A stretch of DNA of 51,740 nucleotides from Acidobacteria bacterium 13_2_20CM_57_17 (lineage in GTDB: Bacteria; Acidobacteriota; Terriglobia; Acidiferrales; UBA7541), in contig MNDE01000080.1 of assembly GCA_001914785.1 (NCBI GenBank), forward strand, positions 1 through 51,740. The letters run 5' to 3'. Of the stretch, positions 28,617-39,088 are shown piece by piece. The position numbers and the translations under genes were made by a program. The notes under the pieces were generated by a model, which searched no databases, was not told where the DNA came from, and saw only the letters and a program-made list of their open reading frames with translations. Positions within the stretch are counted from its first letter, which is position 1. Every line of letters begins with the position of its first letter.

Positions 28617-29798
28617 ATGCACATTTCGCGCAGAAACCTTCTTCGCAGTCTCGGAACCGGCGCCGTCGTTGGAGCGGCCACCTCCACGCTTCGCGGCTGG
28701 CCGATTGCCCCGGCGACCGAAGAGGCGCTGTGGCGTAACTCCGTACCCATGTCACGGCTGCCGGATGGTGCTACCGCCGCGGACCCTATCCTTCTCTATC
28801 GCAACGAGAATCCTTACGGTCCGTCGGAAAAAGTTCTCGGCGTGCTGCGCGAATCCGCCGCCATCGGCAATCGCTACCCACGCACCGAGTACGAGACGCT
28901 CACGGACAAGCTCGCCGCGCTGCACAAGGTGAAGCGCGAACAAATCGTGCTTGGCTGCGGCTCCGGCGAAATCCTGTGCATGGCTGCGGCCGCTTTTCTG
29001 GGGTCCGGCAAAAAACTCGTGCAAGCCGCGCCTACTTTTCCCGCGCTCGGCAAACTCGCGCAAGGCGCGGGCAGCGAAATCGCGGACGTTCCTCTGAACA
29101 AGCGCTACGAACATGACCTCAGCGTCATGCTCGACCGCGCGCGCACATCGGCCGGGCTCGTGTATATCGTGAATCCCAACAATCCCACCGGCACAATCAC
29201 GCCGCGGAAGGAGATCGAAGCGTTTCTCACCAAGCTGCCAGCAAACGTGATCGTGCTGATTGACGAGGCCTATCATCACTTTGCCAGCCCGAGCGCTTCC
29301 TACGAGTCTTTCGTTGACCGGCCCATCGGCGATCCGCGCGTCATCGTCTCTCGAACCTTCTCCAAGATTTATGGGCTTGCCGGAATGCGCATCGGCTATG
29401 CCGTTGCCACCCCGGAAATCGCCAAACGCCTCGCCGCCGGCTTCCCCAGCTGGAGTGTCAGCGTAGTCTCCGCGCGCGCTGCCTCCGCCGCGCTCGATGA
29501 TGTCGACTACGTGCGGCTCGGCATAAAGCGAAACGCTGACGACCGCCAGGAGTTCATGAACCAGGTTAACGCGCGCATGCTTCGAGCCATCGATTCGCAA
29601 ACCAATTTCGTGATGGTGAATCCCATGCGCCCGCCCGACGAAGTCATCGAGCACCTCAAGAAAAACGACATTCTCATTGGCCCCAAATATCCGGCTCTCG
29701 ACAAATACATCCGGGTCTCTCTGGGCACGCCGAGCGAAATGCTAGCCTTCTGGCGCGCATGGGACCTCATGCCTACGACGGGCAAAATGGCGATGTAG
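28617..29798 (+). CDS. Tat-exported HisC-like PLP-dependent aminotransferase
   Basis: 393 residues from ATG 28617 behind AAGGAGGAG. The fold is class I/II aminotransferase, closest in motifs to histidinol-phosphate aminotransferase: RNENPYGPS, VNPNNPTGT, VLIDEAYHHF, and the PLP lysine in SRTFSKIYGLAGMRIGY. Unlike cytoplasmic HisC it opens with a twin-arginine signal (HISRRNLLRSLGTGAVVGAA), so the product should reach the periplasm folded with PLP. No his genes are nearby, and the location argues against a role in histidine synthesis. Substrate unknown. Confidence 0.9.
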   Translation: MHISRRNLLRSLGTGAVVGAATSTLRGWPIAPATEEALWRNSVPMSRLPDGATAADPILLYRNENPYGPSEKVLGVLRESAAIGNRYPRTEYETLTDKLAALHKVKREQIVLGCGSGEILCMAAAAFLGSGKKLVQAAPTFPALGKLAQGAGSEIADVPLNKRYEHDLSVMLDRARTSAGLVYIVNPNNPTGTITPRKEIEAFLTKLPANVIVLIDEAYHHFASPSASYESFVDRPIGDPRVIVSRTFSKIYGLAGMRIGYAVATPEIAKRLAAGFPSWSVSVVSARAASAALDDVDYVRLGIKRNADDRQEFMNQVNARMLRAIDSQTNFVMVNPMRPPDEVIEHLKKNDILIGPKYPALDKYIRVSLGTPSEMLAFWRAWDLMPTTGKMAM

Positions 29799-29807
29799 GG
29801 CGGGATT

Positions 29808-30746
29808 CTAAATTGGAGAGCCGGGGACGAGGAGTTTTAGGGCTCGGGGAACGATCTTGAATTCGACGGGGAGGCGGGCGAGAGGCTCGCCGTCGACTTG
29901 GGCGTAGACGGGATTCGAATCGAGGGGTTCGCAAACCACAGCGTCGGACTTGTAGAAATGGACGCCTTCAGTCCCGCGCAAATTACCCATCCAGAGCGTT
30001 GGCAAGTAGCTCAAATAGCGGAAGCCGCTTTGCGTGGTCAGGGTCATGACCTCGAACTGATCTTCGAAGAGATCGGCGTTGGTCGTGATTTTGAAGGGCC
30101 CGCCGTAGTTCTTTGTGCGGCCGACGATGGCAAGAGAAGCGCCAAGTTTTTGATCGCCCATGCGAATGCGGAAGCGCTGGAAATTGTAACGGAAGACTTC
30201 GCGGGCGCCTTCCCACCAATAGGCCAGCATGCCTATGCGGGCTTTCAGGTCGAGGTCGAGGGAGTAGACGATCATGCCGTCGGGGCCCGCCCCGCCCACG
30301 CTTAGAAAATACTTTTTCTTTCCGGGATGTTCGAGAGGAGTGGCCAAGCCGAGCGCAATTTCTTTTACGGTGCCGCGAACGAGCTTTTCGGCGGCACTAG
30401 GAATGTCCCAGGGCAAGTCCAATTCCTTGGCGAGGATGTTGGCGGTGCCTCCGGGAAGAAGAGCAAGAGGAACGCGGTGGCCGTTTTGGTTGGCGGCCAG
30501 GCCGTTGACGACTTCGTTGAGCGTGCCGTCGCCACCGCAGGCGATGACGAGGCCGCGGCCTTCTGAAGCTGCGCGTTGCGCGATTTCGGTGGCATGGCCT
30601 GGGCCGGTGGTTTCCGCAAGTTCAGATTCGATGCCGCGGGAGGCGAAAATGTGGCGCGCGGTATCGAGCGTGTGGCGGCGGCCTTTGCCACCTCCGCCGG
30701 CGTTGGGGTTGTGAATCAGCAGAGCGTTTCTGAGATTTGTGGTCAT
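29808..30746 (-). CDS. Diacylglycerol kinase catalytic-domain lipid kinase
   Basis: 312 residues from ATG 30746; an ATG at 30788 would add 14 residues without homology and neither start has a clear ribosome site. The DAGK/YegS signature is complete: LLIHNPNAGGGGKGRR, VIACGGDGTLNEVVNGL (nucleotide-binding GGDGT) and LLPGGTANILAKEL. The C-terminal beta-domain has DGMIVYSLD and VYAQVDGEPL. It phosphorylates diacylglycerol or related lipids, including sphingoid-type lipids in some bacteria. Ten bases separate its stop from that of the convergent aminotransferase gene. Confidence 0.9.
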   Translation of the reverse strand: MTTNLRNALLIHNPNAGGGGKGRRHTLDTARHIFASRGIESELAETTGPGHATEIAQRAASEGRGLVIACGGDGTLNEVVNGLAANQNGHRVPLALLPGGTANILAKELDLPWDIPSAAEKLVRGTVKEIALGLATPLEHPGKKKYFLSVGGAGPDGMIVYSLDLDLKARIGMLAYWWEGAREVFRYNFQRFRIRMGDQKLGASLAIVGRTKNYGGPFKITTNADLFEDQFEVMTLTTQSGFRYLSYLPTLWMGNLRGTEGVHFYKSDAVVCEPLDSNPVYAQVDGEPLARLPVEFKIVPRALKLLVPGSPI

Positions 30747-30901
30747 CGTTGGTTCGTGTTCATGCCGTTCGTGCGCCAAGACATTCATTCTATATAATAC
30801 CAGCCGATTTCATGCACTCTATCCTGCAATCGAGTGCTAAGAGAGATTCCTCGTCCCGTAGAAGCATTCGAGACGCAAAAAACGCGCTTCGCTCGGAATG
30901 A

Positions 30902-32950
<2,049 letters not shown>

Positions 32951-32966
32951 CGGCGGCACAGTGTTA

Positions 32967-33572
32967 TCAGTGTTCGGGCTCAGTCTTTTTTCCTTCTACA
33001 AGCCGATCAATGAAGTCAAAAAACCGGTCGAGCGGCCAGAAAAGCACCTTTGGAAAAAGGAAGCCTCCAATGATTAGCAAGGCGAATAAAGCCTGCAGGA
33101 AGCGAGGATTTGGAACGGGAACATAGTTCTGGAGGGGCCATGTTCCATCTCTACGTGGAAAAACCAGCATAGCCACGAGAAAAGGCATCAGCAAAAATAG
33201 GACCAGCACAGCCATTGCGAACCATTCGCGAAGAGAAGCCTTTTTTAGCGGGTGTCCCCACAAGACCAAAATGTAGTGGTCGCCTCTCCGTAGTGCTCGA
33301 ATGGCTGCGTCCCAACGTCGAACAATCTCTGGATTCTGACTCTTGATTCGCTTGTATGCATGGCCCATCAGCCTCGATATTTTCTTTTCGAACTGCGCGA
33401 TGTCGTACTGGGCTTCAAATTCTTCGTTCAGTGTGGAGGGATCTTCAATGGCCTCAGGTCCTTCTGTAAAATACATCATCCTTTTTTCAAGGTCAGTTAG
33501 AGGCACGCCATCCAGCGCGGCCTGCTCTGCAGTCTGGGCGACGAGAAAATCCTTTGCTTCTCGGACTTTCAT
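32967..33572 (-). CDS. Two-TM membrane protein with N-terminal cytoplasmic domain, function unknown
   Basis: 201 residues from ATG 33572, taken instead of 33614 because the latter region is the rnpB upstream zone. The N-terminal 115 residues are soluble and charged (MKVREAKDFLVAQTAEQAAL, then DLEKRMMYFTE, a pattern I associate with acidobacterial proteins of unknown role). Two TM helices follow (about 130-155 and 175-198, the second starting PRFLQALFALLIIGGFLF), and the tail is basic then acidic. Convergent with ligA and divergent from rnpB. I can assign no function. Confidence 0.72.
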   Translation of the reverse strand: MKVREAKDFLVAQTAEQAALDGVPLTDLEKRMMYFTEGPEAIEDPSTLNEEFEAQYDIAQFEKKISRLMGHAYKRIKSQNPEIVRRWDAAIRALRRGDHYILVLWGHPLKKASLREWFAMAVLVLFLLMPFLVAMLVFPRRDGTWPLQNYVPVPNPRFLQALFALLIIGGFLFPKVLFWPLDRFFDFIDRLVEGKKTEPEH

Positions 33573-33633
33573 GGCCCGGATTGTATCGCTGGAATAACCA
33601 CCACAACTACACATTTTCTGCTCCCAGTCAGGG

Positions 33634-33639
33634 TATAAT
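33634..33639 (+). promoter_or_regulatory. -10 box of the RNase P RNA promoter
   Basis: A perfect TATAAT ends seven bases before the predicted 5' end of RNase P RNA at 33647, the ideal distance. No good -35 box is visible around 33611-33616. Confidence 0.65.
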
Positions 33640-33646
33640 TCAAACT

Positions 33647-34237
33647 GGCGGGCGGGCCGGGTGGTCGCTGGTCCCGGTCGTTAGCCGGCCTCTTACGAGG
33701 CCGGAGATGACCGAGGACGGGAGGAAAGTCCGGACACCGTCCTGAGGCACGCTCTTCACTTTTGTGGGGAGCGGAACTCTTGACAGGGCAACGCGCCTGG
33801 TAACGCCAGGGGGCGAATCCGGGAGGACAGGCAGGAATGCCTGTCCCACTAGAGGCGCCACGGAAAGTGCCACAGAGAATATACCGCCGGCGGAGCGCAG
33901 CACGGTGGCATCGCGCAGGGAAACCTGCGAGACGTCTTCGAAGAGCACGCATCGTTTGGCAAGGGTGAAAAGGTGGGGTAAGAGCCCACCGCTCCGGTGG
34001 TGACACCGGAGGCACGGAAAACCCCGCGCGGTGCAAGGCCAAATAGGAGGGGAGAGCCGGCCCGGCTCGATGAGCGAAAGCTCCTTCTGCGGTGGCGCAA
34101 GCCATCTCGGAGGAAAACCCTCGGGTAGGCTGCTGGAGTCACGGTGCGAATCGTGACCTAGAGGAATGATCGCCGCGCATGCCAGCCGTTTTGCGGTTTG
34201 CGTGCGGCACAGAATCCGGCTTACAGGCCCGTCCGCC
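33647..34237 (+). ncRNA. rnpB: RNase P RNA, bacterial class A, enlarged
   Basis: The catalytic RNA that trims tRNA 5' ends. Universally conserved segments are present in order: GAGGAAAGTCCGGAC (33721), ACAGAGA, AAGGGTGAAAAGGTG with GGTAAGAGC (P12-P13 region), GCAAGGCCAAATAGGAGG, GGGTAGGCTGCT and the P4 3' strand AGAATCCGGCTTACA (34211). P1 pairs 33647-33658 with 34226-34237 with one G-T. At about 591 bases it is far longer than the typical 350-420. Part of the excess is a perfect 9-bp hairpin inserted after P9 (33825-33846) and an enlarged P12 region. Confidence 0.95.
33825..33846 (+). repeat. Dispersed-repeat-type hairpin inside RNase P RNA
   Basis: GGACAGGCA / TGCCTGTCC with a GGAA loop, flanked by GGGA and CAC. 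The reverse translation of this motif gives the (G)QAFLPV / GIPACP peptides often seen in spurious proteins of Acidobacteria and Planctomycetes, a sign that it is a dispersed palindrome. It lies between P9 and the CACAGAGA segment of rnpB, where E. coli has only about ten bases. Confidence 0.6.
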
Positions 34238-34428
34238 ACTTTTCAACAATTTACAGGCAACCTAACCCTTACCTAACCAACTGTCTGGCCATTGGAGACC
34301 GTTTCTTTGGATGGCACCAGTAGGATTAAGCATTTTCCTCGACGCAGTTTTGAAGACTTTTTTGACGGATTCTTAGGTAATCAACCGTCTTGCCTTTCGA
34401 AATCCTCAAGCGTAATAGGCTATATTGG

Positions 34429-34504
34429 GCGGAGATGGTCTAACTCGGCAAGGCGTCCTGTTCCCACGGGAAAATGCGGGTTCAAATCCTAGCTCTCCGC
34501 TCCA
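34429..34504 (+). tRNA. tRNA-Gly(CCC)-like, with two structural defects; may be degenerate
   Basis: A perfect 7-bp acceptor (GCGGAGA/TCTCCGC), discriminator T and encoded CCA (34502-34504) as in tRNA-Gly, and a good D arm (GTCT/AGGC with AACTCGGCA loop). The anticodon stem TCCTG/CGGGA closes a loop TTCCCA of six instead of seven bases, with CCC as anticodon. The T arm GCGGG-TTCAAAT-CCTAGC needs a bulged A. One base lost and one gained relative to a normal tRNA. Either a degenerate gene, an unusual functional one, or base-calling error. I see no other tRNA nearby. Confidence 0.6.
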
Positions 34505-34744
34505 ACCTCCACATGGAATCGGCGCAGTGCCGGAACTGGACCAGGAGCGTTTGCCCTGCCGTCCACAAAACCAGGTGAACTCCTGCAGATAAATCAACGT
34601 TGCCGGACCATTGCCTAGCCACTTTCGCGCCCTCAATACTCATTTACTGAATCCGGCTTTCACGCTCGCCCGCCAACTTATTCGATAGTCTCCGCACTCC
34701 TCTCCCGGAACTCGCCAATAACTTGCGAATGAGGGACTTACAAG
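34505..34744. other. Intergenic, nothing recognised
   Basis: No gene or RNA seen between the tRNA-like sequence and the promoter of the phospho-switch/Mla genes. Confidence 0.35.
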
Positions 34745-34772
34745 TTGCCGACAGCAGGATTCCGTGTATTAT
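34745..34772 (+). promoter_or_regulatory. Possible promoter of the phospho-switch/Mla operon
   Basis: TTGCCG (34745-34750), 16-base spacer, TATTAT (34767-34772). Transcription would begin near 34779, which argues for the GTG at 34865 as the first start codon. Confidence 0.4.
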
Positions 34773-34864
34773 CTGGGCATACGTTACGTCAGGAATCCGC
34801 CAGGGGCGACCTTTCCGAGACCAAACGGGGAATCCAGTTTCTCAGGACCGAGGAGCGCGCTCAC

Positions 34865-35326
34865 GTGAGCCGAGGCAGTTTACTACTCAGAATGGAATTG
34901 CGGAGCAATCCTGAGATGCTCTGCGTGGTGCGAAACGCAGTGGGAGAACTCACCGCCAAGTTAGGATTTTCCGAGCCAGATTGCCGTGCCGTAGTCCGCG
35001 CCGTCGACGAAGCGCTGACCAATATCATTCGCCACGCCTACCTTGGAAATCCGGAACAGCCCATCGATGCCTCCTTCCACCGGATTGATGCGCCGAAAGA
35101 TGGCCAATCAGGAGATGCTCTTGAAATCGTGCTGGAAGATAACGGAGTGACAGCGAATCCGGAGAAGATGTGCGGGCGCGCGCTCGAGGATATCCGGCCA
35201 GGCGGCTTGGGCCTGCACTTTATTCGCGAATGCATGGATACAGTAGAATTCAGCCGCAACAACGGCAGAAATCAGCTTCGGCTGGTGAAGTTTTTGCATG
35301 TGCAGGCGCCTAAGAAAGGCGCCTGA
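34865..35326 (+). CDS. Anti-sigma-factor-type serine kinase (RsbW/HATPase_c family)
   Basis: About 153 residues from GTG 34865, preceded by GAGGAG. The GHKL ATP-binding fold shows the N box AVDEALTNIIRHAY, the G1-type LEIVLEDNG and the G2 GGLGLHFIRECMD. Such small stand-alone kinases bind sigma factors or other partners and phosphorylate STAS proteins at a serine. Its immediate neighbour 13 bases downstream is a STAS protein with the acceptor motif, and a PP2C phosphatase lies at the end of the cluster, completing a partner-switching set. No sigma factor gene is nearby, so its output may be another target. Confidence 0.88.
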   Translation: MSRGSLLLRMELRSNPEMLCVVRNAVGELTAKLGFSEPDCRAVVRAVDEALTNIIRHAYLGNPEQPIDASFHRIDAPKDGQSGDALEIVLEDNGVTANPEKMCGRALEDIRPGGLGLHFIRECMDTVEFSRNNGRNQLRLVKFLHVQAPKKGA

Positions 35327-35338
35327 GGAGAATCCATC

Positions 35339-35671
35339 TTGCAGATTGCCGCACGCCACTTGGACAAGACCACCATTTTTGACATTTCGGGAGACATCGA
35401 TCTCGCGACGTCACCTCAACTGCGGAAGGCGCTGTTGCGCGAGCTTCGCGAACTGAAAATGCCGCGCGTGGTGCTCAACCTGGGTGCCGTTCGCTACATT
35501 GATAGTTCCGGAGTGGCGTCGCTGGTGGAAGGGCTCAAAGCCTCGCGAGACGTGGGCTCACGCTTGATCTTGTTCGGCTTGAATAAAACGGTGAGAGAGG
35601 TTCTGCAACTTTCCAAACTAGTGAGAATTTTCGAGATTTACGAAAACGAAGCACAATCCGTTGCGCCCTGA
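35339..35671 (+). CDS. STAS-domain anti-anti-sigma factor-like protein
   Basis: 110 residues from TTG 35339 behind GAGGAG. Features: TTIFDISGDIDLATSPQLRKAL and the phospho-acceptor segment VRYIDSSGVASLVEG, where the serine is the usual kinase target. Could be a SpoIIAA/RsbV-type antagonist of the upstream kinase, or the STAS subunit of the Mla transporter (MlaB) given that mlaE follows 42 bases later; MlaB proteins usually lack the acceptor serine, so the first reading is favoured, but both roles may be combined. Confidence 0.88.
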   Translation: MQIAARHLDKTTIFDISGDIDLATSPQLRKALLRELRELKMPRVVLNLGAVRYIDSSGVASLVEGLKASRDVGSRLILFGLNKTVREVLQLSKLVRIFEIYENEAQSVAP

Positions 35672-35713
35672 GCCTGCTAGATCCGCAAATCGAGGAAGCC
35701 CGGCGAGAGCAAT

Positions 35714-36511
35714 GTGGAACTGACGACGCAAATTGGAGAATCGGTTACCGACGGGCTTGCGTATCTGGGGGCGCTGACCACGCTGGGAACCCGGGCCGCG
35801 TATTTCACGTTCATCGCTCCCTTACGGGGCAAGCCGCTGCGTTTGCAGCGCGCCATTTCGCAGGCCATGCAGACCGGTGTCGGGGCATTGCCCATCCTTT
35901 CCCTCATAACGTTTTTCATTGGGCTGATTCTGGCGCTCCAAAGCGCTTATGAGCTGCGCAAGTTTGGCGCCATAAATTTCGTCGCCAGTGCCGTGGCAAT
36001 TTCCATGACGCGGGAACTCGGGCCGCTGATTACCGCCATCGTGGTCATCGGACGGTCCGGCTCGGCGTTCGCCGCGGAAATCGGCACAATGAAGGTGACG
36101 GAAGAAATCGATGCGCTGGAAACCATGGCCATCGATCCGATTCACTTTCTGGTGGCGCCGAAATTCACCGCCATGATCGTGATGCTGCCGTGCCTGACGA
36201 TATGGGCGAACTCCATGGGCATTCTCGGCGGAGCGCTCTTTGGCGTGACGCAGGCGGATTTTACGTGGTTCCGTTATATTCAGGCCTCGCTGGACGCCCT
36301 GTTTTTGCGCGACATCACCACAGGCTTAGTCAAAAGCGTTATGTTCGGTATTACTATTACGGCCGTGGGATGCCACGAAGGGCTGTCCACCGGCGCGGGC
36401 GCGGAACAAGTCGGGCGATCAACCACGCGGGCCGTGGTAGTGTCCATATTCCTGGTAATACTGGTGGACCTCGTCTTTACCGCGCTCTTTTTCTTTATGA
36501 GTGAAAGATAG
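35714..36511 (+). CDS. mlaE: MlaE-type lipid ABC transporter permease
   Basis: 265 residues from a GTG start. MlaE family features: LPILSLITFFIGLILALQSA, FVASAVAISMTRELGPLI, RSGSAFAAEIGTMKVTEEID and DALETMAIDP, with five to six TM helices. It forms the inner-membrane channel of the MCE system that moves phospholipids between the membranes. Followed after a few bases by the ATPase gene and then the MCE protein. Confidence 0.94.
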   Translation: MELTTQIGESVTDGLAYLGALTTLGTRAAYFTFIAPLRGKPLRLQRAISQAMQTGVGALPILSLITFFIGLILALQSAYELRKFGAINFVASAVAISMTRELGPLITAIVVIGRSGSAFAAEIGTMKVTEEIDALETMAIDPIHFLVAPKFTAMIVMLPCLTIWANSMGILGGALFGVTQADFTWFRYIQASLDALFLRDITTGLVKSVMFGITITAVGCHEGLSTGAGAEQVGRSTTRAVVVSIFLVILVDLVFTALFFFMSER

Positions 36512-36526
36512 GATTTGGATTTCGTC

Positions 36527-37369
36527 ATGGGACACAGCAACAGTGCGGCGACGGCGATGACGGATACAGAGTCGATGATCTCATTGCGGAATCTTCGCGT
36601 CAGTTACGGCGAACGCGAAATTTTGCACGGCATCGGCTTTGACGTGATGCGCGGCGAAACCCTGGTGATTCTGGGCGGTTCCGGTTCCGGCAAGAGCACG
36701 CTGCTTCGCACGCTGGTGGGCCTCGAAAGGCCGAGCTCCGGCGAGATCTGGCTCAAGGGCAAAAACATCGCGGCGATTTCGTCCGGCGAGATGGACGAAA
36801 TCCGGAAGAAAATTGGTATGTCGTTTCAAGGCGGCGCCCTATTCGGCTCGATGACCGTCGGAGAGAACGTCGCGCTGCCCCTCCGCGAACACACCAAACT
36901 CGAAGAGTCGACCATCGAAATCATTTTGCGGTTGAAGCTGGATCAGGTCGGTTTGTCGGGGTACGAAAACTATATGCCATCGCAGTTGAGCGGTGGCATG
37001 AAGAAGCGCGCCGCGGTGGCGCGAGCATTGGCCATGGATCCTGAGATTCTATTTTTTGACGAGCCTTCCGCGGGGCTGGACCCTATTATTGCTGCCGGCG
37101 TGGATCAGCTGATCCTTGAGCTCAAGCAGGCGTTTCACATGACTATTATCGTGGTCACGCACGAACTGGCCAGCGCATTCCTGATTGCCGACCGCATGGT
37201 GCTGATCGACAAGGGCAACGTGGTAGCTATCGGAACAACCGAAGCAATGCGTTCGAGCACGCATCCGCGCGTGCGGCAATTTCTCGACCGCATTGCCGAA
37301 CCGGCAGTCTCCGAAGAATTGGACTATCTGCAAATGCTGACGGAAGAACACCGCCATCCGGGCCGTTAA
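36527..37369 (+). CDS. mlaF: MlaF-type ABC transporter ATPase
   Basis: 280 residues from ATG 36527; a TTG at 36515 is an alternative. Walker A GGSGSGKST, signature LSGGMKKRAAVARAL, Walker B ILFFDEPSAGLDP and the switch His in IVVTHELASAF. The GGMKKR signature and FQGGALFGSMTVGENV are typical of MlaF. It energises lipid movement through MlaE. The C-terminal extension SEELDYLQMLTEEHRHPGR is short. Confidence 0.94.
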   Translation: MGHSNSAATAMTDTESMISLRNLRVSYGEREILHGIGFDVMRGETLVILGGSGSGKSTLLRTLVGLERPSSGEIWLKGKNIAAISSGEMDEIRKKIGMSFQGGALFGSMTVGENVALPLREHTKLEESTIEIILRLKLDQVGLSGYENYMPSQLSGGMKKRAAVARALAMDPEILFFDEPSAGLDPIIAAGVDQLILELKQAFHMTIIVVTHELASAFLIADRMVLIDKGNVVAIGTTEAMRSSTHPRVRQFLDRIAEPAVSEELDYLQMLTEEHRHPGR

Positions 37370-37391
37370 AGGCGGGGAAGAGAGGTGGGTC

Positions 37392-38360
37392 ATGGAAGCG
37401 AAACGCGAACAAGCCATGGTGGGATTGTTTGTCCTGATCGCCGCGGCGGTATTGGTGGCTACTGTTTTCGCGCTTACCGGCGCGTTTGGGAGCGCAGCCG
37501 CGACGTACCGTGCGGATTTTCCATTTGCCGGCGGATTGGAACCGGGCGCGAGCGTGCGCTACGCGGGCGGGCCGAAAGTCGGCCGCGTCGAGAAATTGCA
37601 GCTGGACCCGAAGAATCCTTCGCGGATCGAAATAACGTTCAGCGTGAAGTCCGGCTTGCCCGTCAAAACGGATAGCCACGTAAAGATCATGAGTTTGAGT
37701 CCGCTGGGCGACAATCACCTGGAAATTGTTCCGGGAACAGAAAAGGCCGCGATGGCAGCGACGGGTACAATCCTGCCCTCCGACCCCTACGTGGACTTTA
37801 ATGCGCTCACGGCAAAGATCAATGACATTGCGCCACAGGCGCAGCAACTTCTCAAGACTCTCAACGACCGCGCGGGCGATCTGCAAATAACGCTGGCCCG
37901 CGTCAACGATCTGTTGAACGATTCGAATCGAGCGAACCTGGCCGGGACGCTGGCCGAAACTCGCGGGATGATCGCGGAGAATCGCGCCCCTGTGAAGGCG
38001 ACGGTGCAGAACTTAAATTCGGCAACGAAAAAGCTGGAGCCCCTGCTGGAGGATTTGCGGAAGACCTCGGCGCAGGCCAATGAGGCGTTGAATCATGTCG
38101 ATTCTTTGATTGGAGAGAATCGCGCCGACGTTCGCCAGGCGGTAATCGAATTGCGGCGCTCTCTTGCTACCGTAACCGAACTAACCGGGCGGTTGGATCA
38201 AACGCTTGACGTTAACTCCGAGAACATCGATGAGCTGCTCGAAAATTTGCGTCATGTGAGTCAGAATCTCAAGGAATTTACGTACACCATCAAGACCAGG
38301 CCTTACACGCTCATCCGGTCGAATAACCCGCGCGAGCACAAACCGGGGGAAAGGCAATGA
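37392..38360 (+). CDS. mlaD: MlaD/MCE-domain lipid-binding protein
   Basis: 322 residues, ATG after GAGAGG. One N-terminal TM anchor (about 7-30), then the MCE domain (YRADFPFAGGLEPGASVRYAG, ending near IVPG...ILPSDP) and a long helical, coiled-coil-prone tail (about 135-300: LLKTLNDRAGDLQITLARVN). MCE proteins form hexameric rings or tubes in the periplasm through which lipids pass. Overlaps the next gene by four bases (ATGA), so translation is coupled. Confidence 0.93.
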   Translation: MEAKREQAMVGLFVLIAAAVLVATVFALTGAFGSAAATYRADFPFAGGLEPGASVRYAGGPKVGRVEKLQLDPKNPSRIEITFSVKSGLPVKTDSHVKIMSLSPLGDNHLEIVPGTEKAAMAATGTILPSDPYVDFNALTAKINDIAPQAQQLLKTLNDRAGDLQITLARVNDLLNDSNRANLAGTLAETRGMIAENRAPVKATVQNLNSATKKLEPLLEDLRKTSAQANEALNHVDSLIGENRADVRQAVIELRRSLATVTELTGRLDQTLDVNSENIDELLENLRHVSQNLKEFTYTIKTRPYTLIRSNNPREHKPGERQ

Positions 38361-39046
38361 GCCAGGTGCGGGGTGACGTTGAGCCGCGATACTTGAAAAG
38401 AGTACCCATCGGATTGGAAGAAAAATGTCGTGGAACGGCTAGACGTGCTCTGTTCACGACCGTCGCGCTGACGATTGGTTTGTTGAACGGCTGCGGCGCC
38501 ACGCGCCCGAGCAAGTATTACCAGCTTACCGTTCCAGCCGACGCGCCTGCGGTCGAAAGGGCGGACGCTGTTCCCGTGTCGCTGCTCCTGGGCGGACTGA
38601 TGACTTCGCACTTGTATCGCGAAGATCGCATCGTCTACGGCAACGGTCCTGAGCAGTTAGGCACTTATGAGTATCAGCGTTGGGCGGAGCCGCCGGCAGA
38701 AATGATTCAGGAGGTGTTGCTGCGGCACCTGCGAGCGTCGGGCCGCTACCGCGCTGTCCATTACCGGCGCAGCAATATGAAGGGAGACTTCGCCCTCCGC
38801 GGGCATCTTTACGATTTCAAGGAACTCACCGGGTCGCAGATGTCAGCGAGAGTCACATTCGATTTGGAAATGCGCGACCTGAAAAATGGCGCGACCGTTT
38901 GGACCCACTACTACACCCACGACGAACCCACTGCGGGGAAAGATGTTCCGGCAGTCGTCGCGGCGTTGGATAAGAATGTCCAGCGTGCTGTGCAAGAAAT
39001 TGTGGAAAGTCTGGACCAGTACTTCGCGTCCCATCCTGTCAAATAG
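38357..39046 (+). CDS. ABC-type transport auxiliary lipoprotein (PqiC-like)
   Basis: 229 residues starting in the ATGA overlap. After an N-terminal basic segment comes a hydrophobic stretch and a lipobox LLNGC (Cys about residue 46). The body matches the ABC_trans_aux family (SKYYQLTVP, DRIVYGNGPEQLGTYEYQRWAEPPAEM). Such lipoproteins sit at the outer membrane side of MCE systems. Last gene of the operon; the PP2C gene is convergent 43 bases downstream. Confidence 0.9.
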   Translation: MSQVRGDVEPRYLKRVPIGLEEKCRGTARRALFTTVALTIGLLNGCGATRPSKYYQLTVPADAPAVERADAVPVSLLLGGLMTSHLYREDRIVYGNGPEQLGTYEYQRWAEPPAEMIQEVLLRHLRASGRYRAVHYRRSNMKGDFALRGHLYDFKELTGSQMSARVTFDLEMRDLKNGATVWTHYYTHDEPTAGKDVPAVVAALDKNVQRAVQEIVESLDQYFASHPVK

Positions 39047-39088
39047 GTTGAATCCTGCACCTTTCCGCGCTGGAGCAAAGCTGTGCCC

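Noticed and set aside
28752..29654. 300-codon antisense frame within the aminotransferase
   Set aside because: Shadow of a gene with complete PLP-enzyme motifs.
33640..34239. Antisense and sense protein frames across rnpB
   Set aside because: The region folds as class A RNase P RNA with conserved core segments; peptides such as QAFLPV there come from the repeat hairpin.
34745..34864. N-terminal extension of the anti-sigma-type kinase
   Set aside because: The TTG at 34745 is part of a plausible -35 box, and a GTG with a good ribosome site lies at 34865.
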